Shown here piece after piece: positions 18,085 to 27,032 of a stretch of DNA of 64,000 bases. The stretch comes from Ruminococcus sp. AM36-2AA. GTDB taxonomy: Bacteria; Bacillota; Clostridia; Lachnospirales; Lachnospiraceae. Under the pieces are notes generated by a model. That model had not been told where the DNA came from. It searched no databases and saw only the letters and a list, made by a program, of their open reading frames with translations. The position numbers and the translations under genes were made by a program. Each line of letters opens with the position of its first letter. The stretch's first letter is position 1. Location of the stretch: contig NZ_QTYB01000001.1 of NCBI RefSeq assembly GCF_003461955.1, forward strand, positions 435,155 to 499,154, in the 5' to 3' direction.

Positions 18085-19132
18085 TTTCTCACTGCTTGGG
18101 ATTGGCGCTTGTGGAGGAAATCAAGTCGCAGCATTTAAAAAATATGGAATGAATAGCTTCTATATTAATAGCGCATTGGAAGATTTACAAAGTCTAGGAA
18201 TAGACAACATTCACTACTATCACTTAGACGGAGCAAATGGATGTCATAAAAATAGAGATGTATCAAAAACCTATTTATCAGATAATTATGAGGATATATT
18301 AAGAAATATTGAAAGATATTCTACAGGCAAATATATCTTTCTATTTGGTTCTATTGGCGGTGGTACATTCTCTGGAATGTGTGCATTGATTACTGAGCTA
18401 ATTGAATCAGAATTGAATAAGATTGTAATACCTGTGGTTACAATACCAAATTTTTCCGAATCTCTTCAGGCAAAAACAAATGCATATGAATCTTTAAAAG
18501 AATTACTTGATGTGGTAAAGCATACTGTTTTTATCGTTGATAACAATAAAGAGACAAATTATGTTAAAAGTAATGAGATTTTAGCAAATCTTATTTATTC
18601 TCTTATTTCAGATGTATCTACTTCGGCAGATGGAATCTATGATTATAGTGAAATCTGTTCGATGCTAGAATGCCATGGATACGGTATTATAAATACATTT
18701 ACCAGAAAGCCTAATCAATCTAATATTACATCAGAACTCAAAAGAGCAGTTACGAATAACATATTCTGCGATATTGAATCTCGGAATCCTTTGTACTACT
18801 GTGGAATAAAAAATTCTACGATGAGAAAAACTGTCTCGATCGATACTTCTGAATTGCAACTCCAATTTGGATTTTGGCGAGATCTGTTTTTAGGATATCA
18901 AACTAAGACTAATTTAATATTCTTGAGTGGATTGAAATATCCTGCTACTACTATCAATGCTCTTTATAAATCTATTCAGGAAGACAAACGAAGAATTGAG
19001 GAAGATTTAAAATCTTCACAATCTGAATCATTATTTAAAGACGATTATTCTATTGCTCTTTCATCTTCTCTACAAGAGAAGAAAACATTATCTGCCAGGG
19101 AAAAATTAATACAAATGAGAAATTCTAAGTAG
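18071..19132 (+). CDS. tubZ: TubZ-like tubulin/FtsZ-family GTPase (plasmid or phage partition)
   Basis: 353 residues from ATG 18071 (a second ATG at 18074 is equally well placed behind GGAGG). The tubulin/FtsZ fold signatures are present in order: the glycine loop GIGACGGN (residues 10-17); YINSALEDLQ; GCHKNR; the nucleotide signature GGGTFSG (96-102); and a T7-like loop with acidic D191-YSEI after DGIYD. The layout is closest to the clostridial c-st phage TubZ group as I recall it. The canonical glycine in GGTG is phenylalanine here. The C-terminal 25 residues are basic (AREKLIQMRN), as expected for a tail that contacts TubR-DNA. It should form treadmilling filaments that move TubR-tubC complexes. 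A spindle-like PhuZ role is less likely given the linked tubR and rep. Confidence 0.85.
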   Translation: MMKNNFSLLGIGACGGNQVAAFKKYGMNSFYINSALEDLQSLGIDNIHYYHLDGANGCHKNRDVSKTYLSDNYEDILRNIERYSTGKYIFLFGSIGGGTFSGMCALITELIESELNKIVIPVVTIPNFSESLQAKTNAYESLKELLDVVKHTVFIVDNNKETNYVKSNEILANLIYSLISDVSTSADGIYDYSEICSMLECHGYGIINTFTRKPNQSNITSELKRAVTNNIFCDIESRNPLYYCGIKNSTMRKTVSIDTSELQLQFGFWRDLFLGYQTKTNLIFLSGLKYPATTINALYKSIQEDKRRIEEDLKSSQSESLFKDDYSIALSSSLQEKKTLSAREKLIQMRNSK

Positions 19133-19140
19133 GTGATATA

Positions 19141-19914
19141 ATGACCAATAAAAAATCTGGTGTTATTAGAAAGAAGCGAACATATTATGCACAGGTAAGT
19201 AATGTCGCATTAAGAGATGAGACATTATCCCTTAAAGCAAAAGGATTACTTGCTATAATTGAATCATATTTGACACTAGATGGTTTTATCTTATATAAAG
19301 ACTTTCTTATGAGTAAATCTACCGATGGTGAATGTTCTTTTAGAGGAGCTTGGAAAGAATTAAAAGACCATGGTTACTTGATACAGTATAAACTTAAAGA
19401 CAATGAAACTAAGCAATTTTATTATGAGTATGAGATATGCGACAACCCACATGTTGAAAATCACCATATGGCTCAAAAGCCAGATGCAGAATTTCCACTT
19501 GTGGCTAATCTAGGTGATGGGAATTCCACAAGTGGAAAACCACCCTCGTATAATAATACTTTATGTAATAATAATATATATATTAATACTATACATACCA
19601 ACATCAATTACAACCCAATATTTGTTAATTCGATTGATAGAAAGTTGGTGGATAATATAGTAGATATTATGAATGAAGTATTATGCAACAATACTGAGTA
19701 TATTGTAATTAATGGTAGTAATATACCATTAAATCTTGTGAAATCTACGTTCTTAAAAGTTGGATCATCTCATATTCAATATGTTGTTAATGTAATAAAT
19801 AATTACAATAACAAAATCAGTAATATGAAAAATTTCATTATTACTACATTATACAATTCTGTATTAACACTCGATGCGTATTACATAAATCTAGTAACAA
19901 ATACAGAATTATAA
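19141..19914 (+). CDS. RepA-type replication initiator with DUF6017-like C-terminus
   Basis: 257 residues behind AGGTGATATA. Residues about 8-95 form a winged-helix DNA-binding domain of the replication-initiator A type (YAQVSNVALRDETLSLKAKG, then SFRGAWKELKDHGYL). A low-complexity Asn/Ile/Thr linker (about 115-165) follows. The C-terminal 90 residues (IVDIMNEVLC, INGSNIPLNLVKSTFLKV, SSHIQYVV, NMKNFIITTLYN) match the DUF6017 ending of RepA proteins from Lachnospiraceae plasmids and integrative elements as I recall them. It is co-transcribed with tubR-tubZ and ends in a strong terminator. It probably opens an origin located in its own gene. A DnaD-like phage replisome organiser is the alternative. 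Confidence 0.75.
   Translation: MTNKKSGVIRKKRTYYAQVSNVALRDETLSLKAKGLLAIIESYLTLDGFILYKDFLMSKSTDGECSFRGAWKELKDHGYLIQYKLKDNETKQFYYEYEICDNPHVENHHMAQKPDAEFPLVANLGDGNSTSGKPPSYNNTLCNNNIYINTIHTNINYNPIFVNSIDRKLVDNIVDIMNEVLCNNTEYIVINGSNIPLNLVKSTFLKVGSSHIQYVVNVINNYNNKISNMKNFIITTLYNSVLTLDAYYINLVTNTEL
19490..19605 (+). other. Candidate replication origin inside the initiator gene
   Basis: A perfect 13-bp inverted repeat (TTTCCACTTGTGG 19492-19504; its complement 19526-19538; 21-bp spacer) includes TTCCACA-like sequence reminiscent of DnaA boxes. It is followed by a stretch made almost only of A and T (about 19550-19600). It lies exactly over the low-complexity linker of the encoded protein. RepA_N-type plasmids are known to keep their origin within rep, which is the basis of this call. 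Confidence 0.5.
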
Positions 19915-19928
19915 TTAGAAATATAAAA

Positions 19929-19960
19929 AATAGGCGCCTTTTAAGGTGTCTATTTTTTTT
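19929..19960 (+). terminator. Rho-independent terminator of tubR-tubZ-rep
   Basis: A 12-bp stem (19929-19940 with 19943-19954, two G-U pairs) with a tight TT loop, running into eight Ts. It separates the replicon cassette from the following fibre genes. Confidence 0.85.
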
Positions 19961-19995
19961 ATACAAAAAAAAATACAGAAAGGACATGATGGATA

Positions 19996-20253
19996 ATGAA
20001 AGATCAATTCCTTGATTATCGTGGCTTGACCGAGCTAACAGAATACATCAAAAAATATATTTCTGATGTAAATCCTATCCGTCCTTATGCTTCTTATACA
20101 TTGTTCCCAACGGTAGGTGATCAACATGCAATTTATGTTGATACATCAACAAATGCAATCTATCGGTGGGATGATGCAAATATAAAATACTACGCATTAG
20201 CATTTGATCCAAATGATCAATATATGATGCAATGCGGATCTGCGAAAGGATGA
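19996..20253 (+). CDS. Small fibre-associated phage protein
   Basis: 85 residues. It starts with LDYRGLTELTEYIKKYI and has a beta-rich second half (HAIYVDTSTNAIYRWDD), a pattern common in short proteins encoded just before tail fibres in gut Firmicutes phages. It has no membrane or catalytic motif. Only 4 bp separate it from the next fibre gene, so they are co-translated. It resumes the appendage gene order after the replicon cassette. Confidence 0.6.
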   Translation: MKDQFLDYRGLTELTEYIKKYISDVNPIRPYASYTLFPTVGDQHAIYVDTSTNAIYRWDDANIKYYALAFDPNDQYMMQCGSAKG

Positions 20254-20257
20254 TAAT

Positions 20258-21967
20258 ATGGCAACAAAAACATTAACTACCCGTATCGCCCTAAAAACGG
20301 ATACAACTGCCAATTGGTCTGCTTCTACCCTTGTGTTGCTCAAGGGTGAGCAAGCCATCGAAATTCCAGAATCGGGCGAGTATAAACTAAAAATCGGTGA
20401 CGGAGTTAATACATTTAAGGATCTTCCTTATGTAGCAATGACTCCGACTGAGATTAAAAATTTGATTAACAGTGGTGCTGTACAAACTGTATCTCTTGCA
20501 TCTGGTACAAATAATGGTACCGTAAAATTAACTGTAGATGGAACTGTCACAGACAATATTGCGGTAAAAGGTCTTGGAAGTGCGGCTTATACAAATTCAG
20601 GTGCTTATGCAACTGCTGGACACGGACATTCTATTTCTGGTGTTTCAGGCTTGCAGGCTGCGCTTGATAGCAAATCTGCTGTAGGACACACTCATGATGA
20701 TAGATATTACACAGAATCAGAAATGAATACAAAACTTGCGGGAAAAGCAAACAGCTCCCATACTCATGGTTCTGGAGATATCACATCACTTGACGCCAGT
20801 AAACTGACTGGCACTATTAATATTGAGAGACTTCCAGCCGGTGCTCTTGAAAGATGTGTGATTGTAGCTGATGACGCTGCGAGACTGAAACTTACTACAA
20901 AAGATGTCCAAAAAGGTGATACTGTTAAAGTAACTGCAACAGGAAAAATGTATTTTGTTATTGACGATTCAAAATTGAGTACAGAAGACGGTTACACAGT
21001 ATATACCGCAGGTACTGCAACATCTGTACCTTGGAGCGGAGTAACAGGTAAACCTTCTACCTTCACTCCATCAGCTCACACTCATACCATTGCAAATATA
21101 ACAGGACTTCAGAATGCTTTAAATGGTAAAGCCAATTCATCTCATACCCATTCTATTGATAATGTAACAGGCTTACAGTCTGCATTAGATGGTAAATCAA
21201 ATACAAATCACGGCCATACATCAATTACAACATATGGTGAAGAGACGATTGGCAAAGTGGCCGACGACACTACGGCTAATTGGGCTAGCAAAAATAATAG
21301 TATTCATTTCTATAAAACAGATAAGTTACTTAATGGACAACCTAGCCAGTATGGTTTCTTATTTAATATGGCACAGGGAGAATCTGAACTTCATCAGATT
21401 TGGGCTGCACATGGAGGTAGTTTATATCATAGATATGGAAACGCAAATGGTATCGAAACTACATGGCGTGAAGTCTTAGATTCTTCTAACTACACTAATT
21501 ATACCGTAACTAAAGGTGGTTCTGGTGCTACTGGTACATGGGGAATCTCTATTACTGGAAACGCTGCCACTGCTTCAAAATGTACAGGTAACGCTGCCAC
21601 TGCAACAGTCGCTGATTCTGCAAAAGCTTGTACAGGTAATTCTGCGACAGCAACTAAACTTGCTACCGCTAGAAAAATCGGTAACGCTTCTTTCGATGGA
21701 TCAGCCGACATTACTCTTTCTGCAATCGGAGCTGCTTCAAGCGGTCATACACATAACTATGCTGGATCAAGTTCTGTAGGCGGAGCAGCAAATTCCGCTG
21801 TAAAACTTTCTACAGCTAGAGCATTTTCTATTACAGGTGGCGCAACTGCTGCTGCTGTTAGTTTTGATGGATCTGCTGCTGTAGCTCTTAATGTTACATC
21901 TGTAAGCACTGATGTACTTAATAATGGTTCTAACACACTTATTTTAAGTTGTGGAGGAGCTGCTTGA
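20258..21967 (+). CDS. Phage tail fibre with tropism-determinant-like N-terminus and pyocin-knob-like domain
   Basis: 569 residues. The first 60 (RIALKTDTTANWSA, LLKGEQAIEI, LKIGDGVNTFKDLPY) match the N-terminal pattern of the major tropism determinant family, a phage-docking trimer base. A shaft follows with repeated SSHTH / GHTH histidine motifs, often metal-binding in phage spikes, and repeated LQ(N/S)ALDGK units. Around residues 345-420 (FYKTDKLL, YGFLFNMAQG, TTWREVLDSSNYTNY) lies a pyocin-knob-like receptor domain. The C-terminus is Ala/Thr-rich repeats (GNAATA). There is no S74 domain here, unlike the next gene, so it may borrow trimerisation or mature without cleavage. Confidence 0.8.
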   Translation: MATKTLTTRIALKTDTTANWSASTLVLLKGEQAIEIPESGEYKLKIGDGVNTFKDLPYVAMTPTEIKNLINSGAVQTVSLASGTNNGTVKLTVDGTVTDNIAVKGLGSAAYTNSGAYATAGHGHSISGVSGLQAALDSKSAVGHTHDDRYYTESEMNTKLAGKANSSHTHGSGDITSLDASKLTGTINIERLPAGALERCVIVADDAARLKLTTKDVQKGDTVKVTATGKMYFVIDDSKLSTEDGYTVYTAGTATSVPWSGVTGKPSTFTPSAHTHTIANITGLQNALNGKANSSHTHSIDNVTGLQSALDGKSNTNHGHTSITTYGEETIGKVADDTTANWASKNNSIHFYKTDKLLNGQPSQYGFLFNMAQGESELHQIWAAHGGSLYHRYGNANGIETTWREVLDSSNYTNYTVTKGGSGATGTWGISITGNAATASKCTGNAATATVADSAKACTGNSATATKLATARKIGNASFDGSADITLSAIGAASSGHTHNYAGSSSVGGAANSAVKLSTARAFSITGGATAAAVSFDGSAAVALNVTSVSTDVLNNGSNTLILSCGGAA

Positions 21968-21983
21968 TACTTTTAAATTGATA

Positions 21984-22020
21984 TTAGCTGTCTCTCATTC
22001 ATTTGGGAGGCAGTTATTTT
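21984..22020 (+). terminator. Terminator after the first tropism-like fibre gene
   Basis: A CTGTCTCTC / GGGAGGCAG stem (about 21988-21996 with 22005-22013, G-U pairs included) followed by TTATTTTTAT. Confidence 0.6.
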
Positions 22021-22085
22021 TATGGATTTTATGGAGACGAAAATAATGAACGAAAAGTTCTTAATAAATATAAGGAGGTGCATTA

Positions 22086-25043
22086 ATGGCTGATAAAACA
22101 TTAAATGTGCGAGTAAAACACAGATATGATACAGAAGCCAATTGGACTTCTAAAAATCCTGTTCTTTTAGCAGGTGAATTAGCTTTTTCAAAGGACAAAA
22201 ATGGTAGATATAAAGTGGGTGATGGAACATCGAAATGGTCAGAGTTGCAATATGCCACAGCTAATTCAGTTCCCTGGTCAGGAATTACTGGGAAACCATT
22301 AACTTATCCTCCATCATCTCATACTCACTCTTATCTTCCATTAAATGGAGGAACTTTAACAGGTGCTTTAACAGCTCCGAATATAATTGCTTCGAATTAC
22401 TTTACGACTCCTACTATGCTTGGTGAAGGCAGTACTTCAACATATTATCATAGAGTAGATTTTGGCCATTCAGGTGTAAATCAATTCGATTTTTATGAAT
22501 ATGGTGGATTATATAATTTCTATCAAAATCAAAGCGCCGGAAAAGATAAAGCTGTTTTATTAGGAAAAATTACAGCTAATGGCTGGGAAGGTAATGTTGT
22601 AGGTAATGTTACAGGTAAAGCTTCAACAGCAGGAACAGCAGATGTAGCAAACTCTGTGGATTGGTCTAAAGTAACAAATAAACCATCAACATTTACTCCT
22701 TCTTCTCATTCTCATACATTTAATCAAATCTCAGATAGGACCACATATATTTATGACGCTTCTACTTCTCGTACCAAGAATACAGTACTTGCAGCTCCTA
22801 ATGGTTCTGATGGAAAAGCAACATTTAGAGCATTAACGGCTGCTGATATACCTAACTTAACTAAAAGTAAGATAAGTGATTTTCCAACTTCAATGCCTGC
22901 TTCTGATGTATCGTCATGGGCAAAAGCAAGTACAAAACCAAGTTATACTAAAGCTGAGGTCGGATTAGGAAACGTTGATAATACGGCAGACGCAAACAAA
23001 TCTGTAAAATATGCCACAAGTGCTGGAAGCGCAGAATCATGTACGGGTAACGCAGCTACCGCCACAAAGTTAGCAACATCAAGAACCGTATCTGGCGGAA
23101 CAGATATCACTATGAGTTTTAATTATGATGGCTCTGGAAATTCATTAGCTAATATTGGATATTACAATTGTAATGCTAGCAATGGAAATACAAACAACTA
23201 TCCATATCATAGATTTGCAAAATTAGATGTTATTGCAGATCCATATAGAGATCAAACAATGACTGTATATATTACACAGGACTATAACGGTGGTTGTTTT
23301 GGTATTGCGAGAATTTCTTTAAGAACAAATAATTCATCATATGTATCAGAAGCAGAAGCAAAATGGTTAGTTCGATCAGGATTTTCTGCTGATGCACTTC
23401 AAGTTGCTATATATGAAGTATATGGTAAAACTTATGCAGATGCATTTATTAAATTACCTGGAACATATAACGGAACAGTGATTCGTGCCATTGCGAACGG
23501 TGGTAGAGGAAGTATATCTCGTACTTGGACATTGATTAATTCCAGAGAGGCAGACAGTACGACGACATCTGATGCTAAAACATCTACGGAATCTTATGTT
23601 AATATAACAACCGCAGGTACAGAGATCCATAATCAAGCTTATTCAAAAATTATTACAGGTGTTGATGCCGGTACCACTTCTGCTGCAAATAGTGTAGCCT
23701 GGGGAGGAATTTCAGGAAAACCTGCTATTGTTGGGAAAACAATAAAATCTCGTTCTAATTTAGGTGATGCTAATTGGACAGATTTGACAACAGCTCAGGG
23801 ACTTATTCCTGATATGGCCTTTATATCATATTGGAATGGTGCATTTAGCGGTGCTTCTTCTAATCTTGCATACTGCAATAAAGGTGCTTTTGGTTCAATT
23901 GTAACTAAAAATATAAATGATTATGCTACTGCTAATCATAACCATGATTCTGTATATGCAAAATTATCTCATAATCATGCTATATCTGATATTACGAATT
24001 TACAAACTACATTAAATGGTAAAGCAAACAGTTCGCATACACATTCTTATCTTCCACTTTCAGGCGGAACATTAACTGGAAATTTGACTGTTAATGGCGG
24101 TATTACTACTTCTTCAGACATAATTATACCTTCTATATGTTTTTCACAAGACAAAGATTCCATAGCGTTAGGCATGACAGCAGACAATACAATTATTGTT
24201 CCTAATCATAAGATTACTATTGGTAATTTGTTAAAAGCAAATGGCGGAATATCTACTGAAGATATATCTACTACGAATATAGACATAACAAAATTAACAT
24301 TTACCAGATCTACTGCAGCATCTATAAATTTTTCAAATAATAAAGTAAGTATAAATAGCGCTGGACTAAATGTAGATAATGGCGCTTCATTTGGAGCGGC
24401 AATCAGTATAAACGGAACAGTGATAGCTAATGGTTCTGTACGTTTTATTGATTACTACAGTGAGAGCACTGGAGATGGTAATACACGAAGAGCAGTTTCT
24501 TCATCAGCTACTGATGGTTTAAAGGTCGGATATTTAAAAAGCAAAACAAATTCTAGCACAAGCAAAAAGCAGTTTTGTGTTATGGGACAATGGGGAAAAG
24601 AAGATGACTTTGGAAATGCAACAACTAAAGGATCTTGGACCATGGGTTATATCCTTATCGATTCTACATCTGACGTTCGTTTAAAGAAGAATATAAAAAA
24701 TACAGATATTTCTGCGCTTCCAATCATTAATCAAATGAAAGTAAGACAGTTTGACTGGAAAGAAACTGGAGTACATCAGCAATTAGGTCTTGTCGCAGAT
24801 GAGCTTGATAAATTTGACCCTCTGCTTACTGTTGGCGGTGGATATGAGGCCGACGGATCTATGTATGTAAAACAGATTGATAGATTACTTCTTACTGAGT
24901 ACGCTATTAAGGGTATCCAGGAACAGCAAGATGAAATTGTTGAACTTCAAAAAGAAAATAAAGAATTGAAACAGAAAATATCTGAAATAGACACTCTTAA
25001 GGATGAACTTGTTCAACTTAAGGCTTTAATTATGAACAAATAA
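22086..25043 (+). CDS. Phage tail fibre with tropism-determinant-like N-terminus and S74 chaperone C-terminus
   Basis: 985 residues behind AAGGAGG. The N-terminus (NVRVKHRYDTEANWTS, GRYKVGDGTSKW) is a paralogue of the preceding fibre's docking domain. The shaft contains SSHTHSYLPL-type histidine repeats, LQ(T)TLNGKAN units and a FTKSKISDFP connector. A beta-rich receptor region spans about 330-560. Residues about 815-985 form a peptidase S74 domain with SDVRLKKN (Ser-x4-Lys dyad), VRQFDWKE, LGLVADE and LLTEYAIKGIQEQQ, then a coiled coil. The whole C-terminal module matches that of the 5365-7017 fibre closely. The fibre is expected to be self-processed after trimer folding. This gene and the preceding one may be alternative or co-assembled receptor-binding proteins. 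Confidence 0.85.
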   Translation: MADKTLNVRVKHRYDTEANWTSKNPVLLAGELAFSKDKNGRYKVGDGTSKWSELQYATANSVPWSGITGKPLTYPPSSHTHSYLPLNGGTLTGALTAPNIIASNYFTTPTMLGEGSTSTYYHRVDFGHSGVNQFDFYEYGGLYNFYQNQSAGKDKAVLLGKITANGWEGNVVGNVTGKASTAGTADVANSVDWSKVTNKPSTFTPSSHSHTFNQISDRTTYIYDASTSRTKNTVLAAPNGSDGKATFRALTAADIPNLTKSKISDFPTSMPASDVSSWAKASTKPSYTKAEVGLGNVDNTADANKSVKYATSAGSAESCTGNAATATKLATSRTVSGGTDITMSFNYDGSGNSLANIGYYNCNASNGNTNNYPYHRFAKLDVIADPYRDQTMTVYITQDYNGGCFGIARISLRTNNSSYVSEAEAKWLVRSGFSADALQVAIYEVYGKTYADAFIKLPGTYNGTVIRAIANGGRGSISRTWTLINSREADSTTTSDAKTSTESYVNITTAGTEIHNQAYSKIITGVDAGTTSAANSVAWGGISGKPAIVGKTIKSRSNLGDANWTDLTTAQGLIPDMAFISYWNGAFSGASSNLAYCNKGAFGSIVTKNINDYATANHNHDSVYAKLSHNHAISDITNLQTTLNGKANSSHTHSYLPLSGGTLTGNLTVNGGITTSSDIIIPSICFSQDKDSIALGMTADNTIIVPNHKITIGNLLKANGGISTEDISTTNIDITKLTFTRSTAASINFSNNKVSINSAGLNVDNGASFGAAISINGTVIANGSVRFIDYYSESTGDGNTRRAVSSSATDGLKVGYLKSKTNSSTSKKQFCVMGQWGKEDDFGNATTKGSWTMGYILIDSTSDVRLKKNIKNTDISALPIINQMKVRQFDWKETGVHQQLGLVADELDKFDPLLTVGGGYEADGSMYVKQIDRLLLTEYAIKGIQEQQDEIVELQKENKELKQKISEIDTLKDELVQLKALIMNK

Positions 25044-25048
25044 ATTTT

Positions 25049-25080
25049 AAAAGAGAGGCTTTTATAGTCTCTCTTTTATT
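25049..25080 (+). terminator. Terminator between fibre and lysis genes
   Basis: A 12-bp stem (25049-25060 with 25066-25077, one G-U pair) with a 5-base loop, running into T-rich sequence. Confidence 0.75.
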
Positions 25081-25117
25081 GTATACAAATTTACACAAAA
25101 AAGGAGGCTGATATTCA

Positions 25118-27013
25118 ATGAGCGAAATTAAAGGAATTGATGTTTCCGCTTTTCAAGGAAATATAAATTGGAAAACTGTAGCGAACTATGGAATGGGATT
25201 TGCGATTCTTAGAATCACAGAGGCCGGAAATGTAACTGATCCTACGTTTGAACAGAATTATAAAGGCTGTATTAATAATAAAATTCCTGTTGGAGTTTAC
25301 AAATATTCTTATGCTTCTACTATTGCAGAGATTCAAAATGAAGCTCGTAAGGTTGTGTCTGTGCTCAATAAGAGAAAATTGGATTATCCTGTATGGTTAG
25401 ATCTCGAATGGAACAATCAACGTGCTTTAGGTTCTGAAAGTATTCATAAAATGGCAGAAGCATTTAAAGAAATTATAGTTGCGGCTGGATATCAGTTTGG
25501 AATCTACTGTAATGCCGATTGGTACACAAATGTAATTTGTAGCCATTTGAAAAAGTACGATTTTTGGATTGCTCGTTACCCATCCAATGATACAGGAGTT
25601 GTAGTGGAAAGATTACGCCCAGATTATGGAGCTATGTGGCAGTATTCTTCCAAGGCTACTATCCCGGGAATTTCTACTAAAGTAGATCGTAGTGTTTCAT
25701 ATAAAAACTACTCTTCTACTGCTACAAACAAAAGTAATTCTACAACTACAAAACAGGAAGGAGGAACTAAATTGACAAAAGAACAAATAATTAATGCGTT
25801 GATTACGGTTGCAAAAAATGAAATTGGATACCTTGAGAAAGCAACAAATGCCCAATTAGATAGTAAAACAGCTAATGCAGGTTATAATAATTATACAAAA
25901 TACTGGCGTGATGTATATCCAGCATATCAAGCACAGGCTTGGTGTGCGTGCTTTATTAGTTGGATTATGATGACCGCATTTGGATTAGAAACTGCAAAGA
26001 AACTATTAAAACACTGGCCTTATGTTTATTGTCCAAGTATGCGAGACTATTTTACTTTATACGCTAATCCTCAAGTTGGAGATATCGTTATATTTTGGAG
26101 TAGTAAGAAAAAAGAATTTACTCATACAGGATTTGTTATTGAGGTTCAAGGTGATAAATTTAAAACCATTGAAGGAAATACATCCGGTGCATCTGGAATT
26201 GTAGCAAATGGTGGCGGAGTATGTCAAAAAAGTTATTATAACTCTCAACTTCCAGGAACAAAATTCTGTCGTCCTGATTATTCTATTGTTACATCTATTA
26301 AATCTGGAAATTCTATAAATACCGCTACAACTACAACAACTAAAAGTTGGATTGAGCTTGGCGATAGAGGAGATAATGTAAAAACTCTTCAAACAAAACT
26401 TAATAAGCTTAGTTATAAGCTTGACATTGATGGTATATGTGGAAATGCAACTGTTGCTGCAATTAAAGACTTCCAGAAGAAATATAATCTTACTATTGAT
26501 GGGCAGGCGGGTAAAAATACTATTACTAAGCTTGACTCTGTTATAGCCGCGAAGGAAAATAAAAACTTTAAAGTATTTGTCGGTGCATGTACCACAGATG
26601 GAACTCCAGTATATCAGAAATCAACTGGTACTACTGTTCTTGCTACATATCCAAAACTAAATAGGAGAAATCTTGTTGATGTTATTGCTATGTCTGGGTC
26701 TCGTTATAAAATCAAGATTGCCAATACACATACAGGTTATATTGACAAAAATAAGATTACAACACCAGATAAATTAACTACAACAAAATCTAAATATCCT
26801 TATGTAGGTAAATGTACTGGAAACGACGTATCTGTAAGAAAAAAGGCTGGAACTTCTTATGCTAAAATTTCTGGATATCCAACTTTAAATAAAGGAAATA
26901 AAGTTGATGTTCTTGGGGTTAAAAAAGATTCTTCTGGACAAGAGTGGAAAAAAGTTCGTATTGCAGGGAAATATACTGGTTATGTATACGGCAAATATAT
27001 CCAAAAAGTTTAA
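25118..27013 (+). CDS. Phage endolysin: GH25 muramidase + CHAP amidase/peptidase + cell-wall binding
   Basis: 631 residues behind AAAGGAGG. Residues about 4-200 form a GH25 lysozyme domain (GIDVSAFQG with the catalytic Asp, VWLDLEW carrying the Asp-x-Glu pair). Residues about 225-385 form a CHAP domain (AWCACFISW with the nucleophile Cys, THTGFVIEV with the catalytic His, TIEGN). A PG_binding_1 repeat (about 405-470, LGDRGDNVKTLQTKLNKL) and two SH3-like repeats (about 482-545 and 556-631) follow for wall attachment. The two catalytic domains would cut both the glycan strand and the peptide. No signal peptide is visible, so it needs the holin. It sits just upstream of the accessory membrane protein and holin genes. 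Confidence 0.92.
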   Translation: MSEIKGIDVSAFQGNINWKTVANYGMGFAILRITEAGNVTDPTFEQNYKGCINNKIPVGVYKYSYASTIAEIQNEARKVVSVLNKRKLDYPVWLDLEWNNQRALGSESIHKMAEAFKEIIVAAGYQFGIYCNADWYTNVICSHLKKYDFWIARYPSNDTGVVVERLRPDYGAMWQYSSKATIPGISTKVDRSVSYKNYSSTATNKSNSTTTKQEGGTKLTKEQIINALITVAKNEIGYLEKATNAQLDSKTANAGYNNYTKYWRDVYPAYQAQAWCACFISWIMMTAFGLETAKKLLKHWPYVYCPSMRDYFTLYANPQVGDIVIFWSSKKKEFTHTGFVIEVQGDKFKTIEGNTSGASGIVANGGGVCQKSYYNSQLPGTKFCRPDYSIVTSIKSGNSINTATTTTTKSWIELGDRGDNVKTLQTKLNKLSYKLDIDGICGNATVAAIKDFQKKYNLTIDGQAGKNTITKLDSVIAAKENKNFKVFVGACTTDGTPVYQKSTGTTVLATYPKLNRRNLVDVIAMSGSRYKIKIANTHTGYIDKNKITTPDKLTTTKSKYPYVGKCTGNDVSVRKKAGTSYAKISGYPTLNKGNKVDVLGVKKDSSGQEWKKVRIAGKYTGYVYGKYIQKV

Positions 27014-27032
27014 GAAAAGAGGCTGAGATATT

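Noticed and set aside
18071..19132. PhuZ-type spindle tubulin of a nucleus-forming jumbo phage
   Set aside because: The coupled winged-helix gene, upstream iterons and replication initiator fit type III partition better; no nuclear-shell gene is seen here, although most of the phage lies outside the window.
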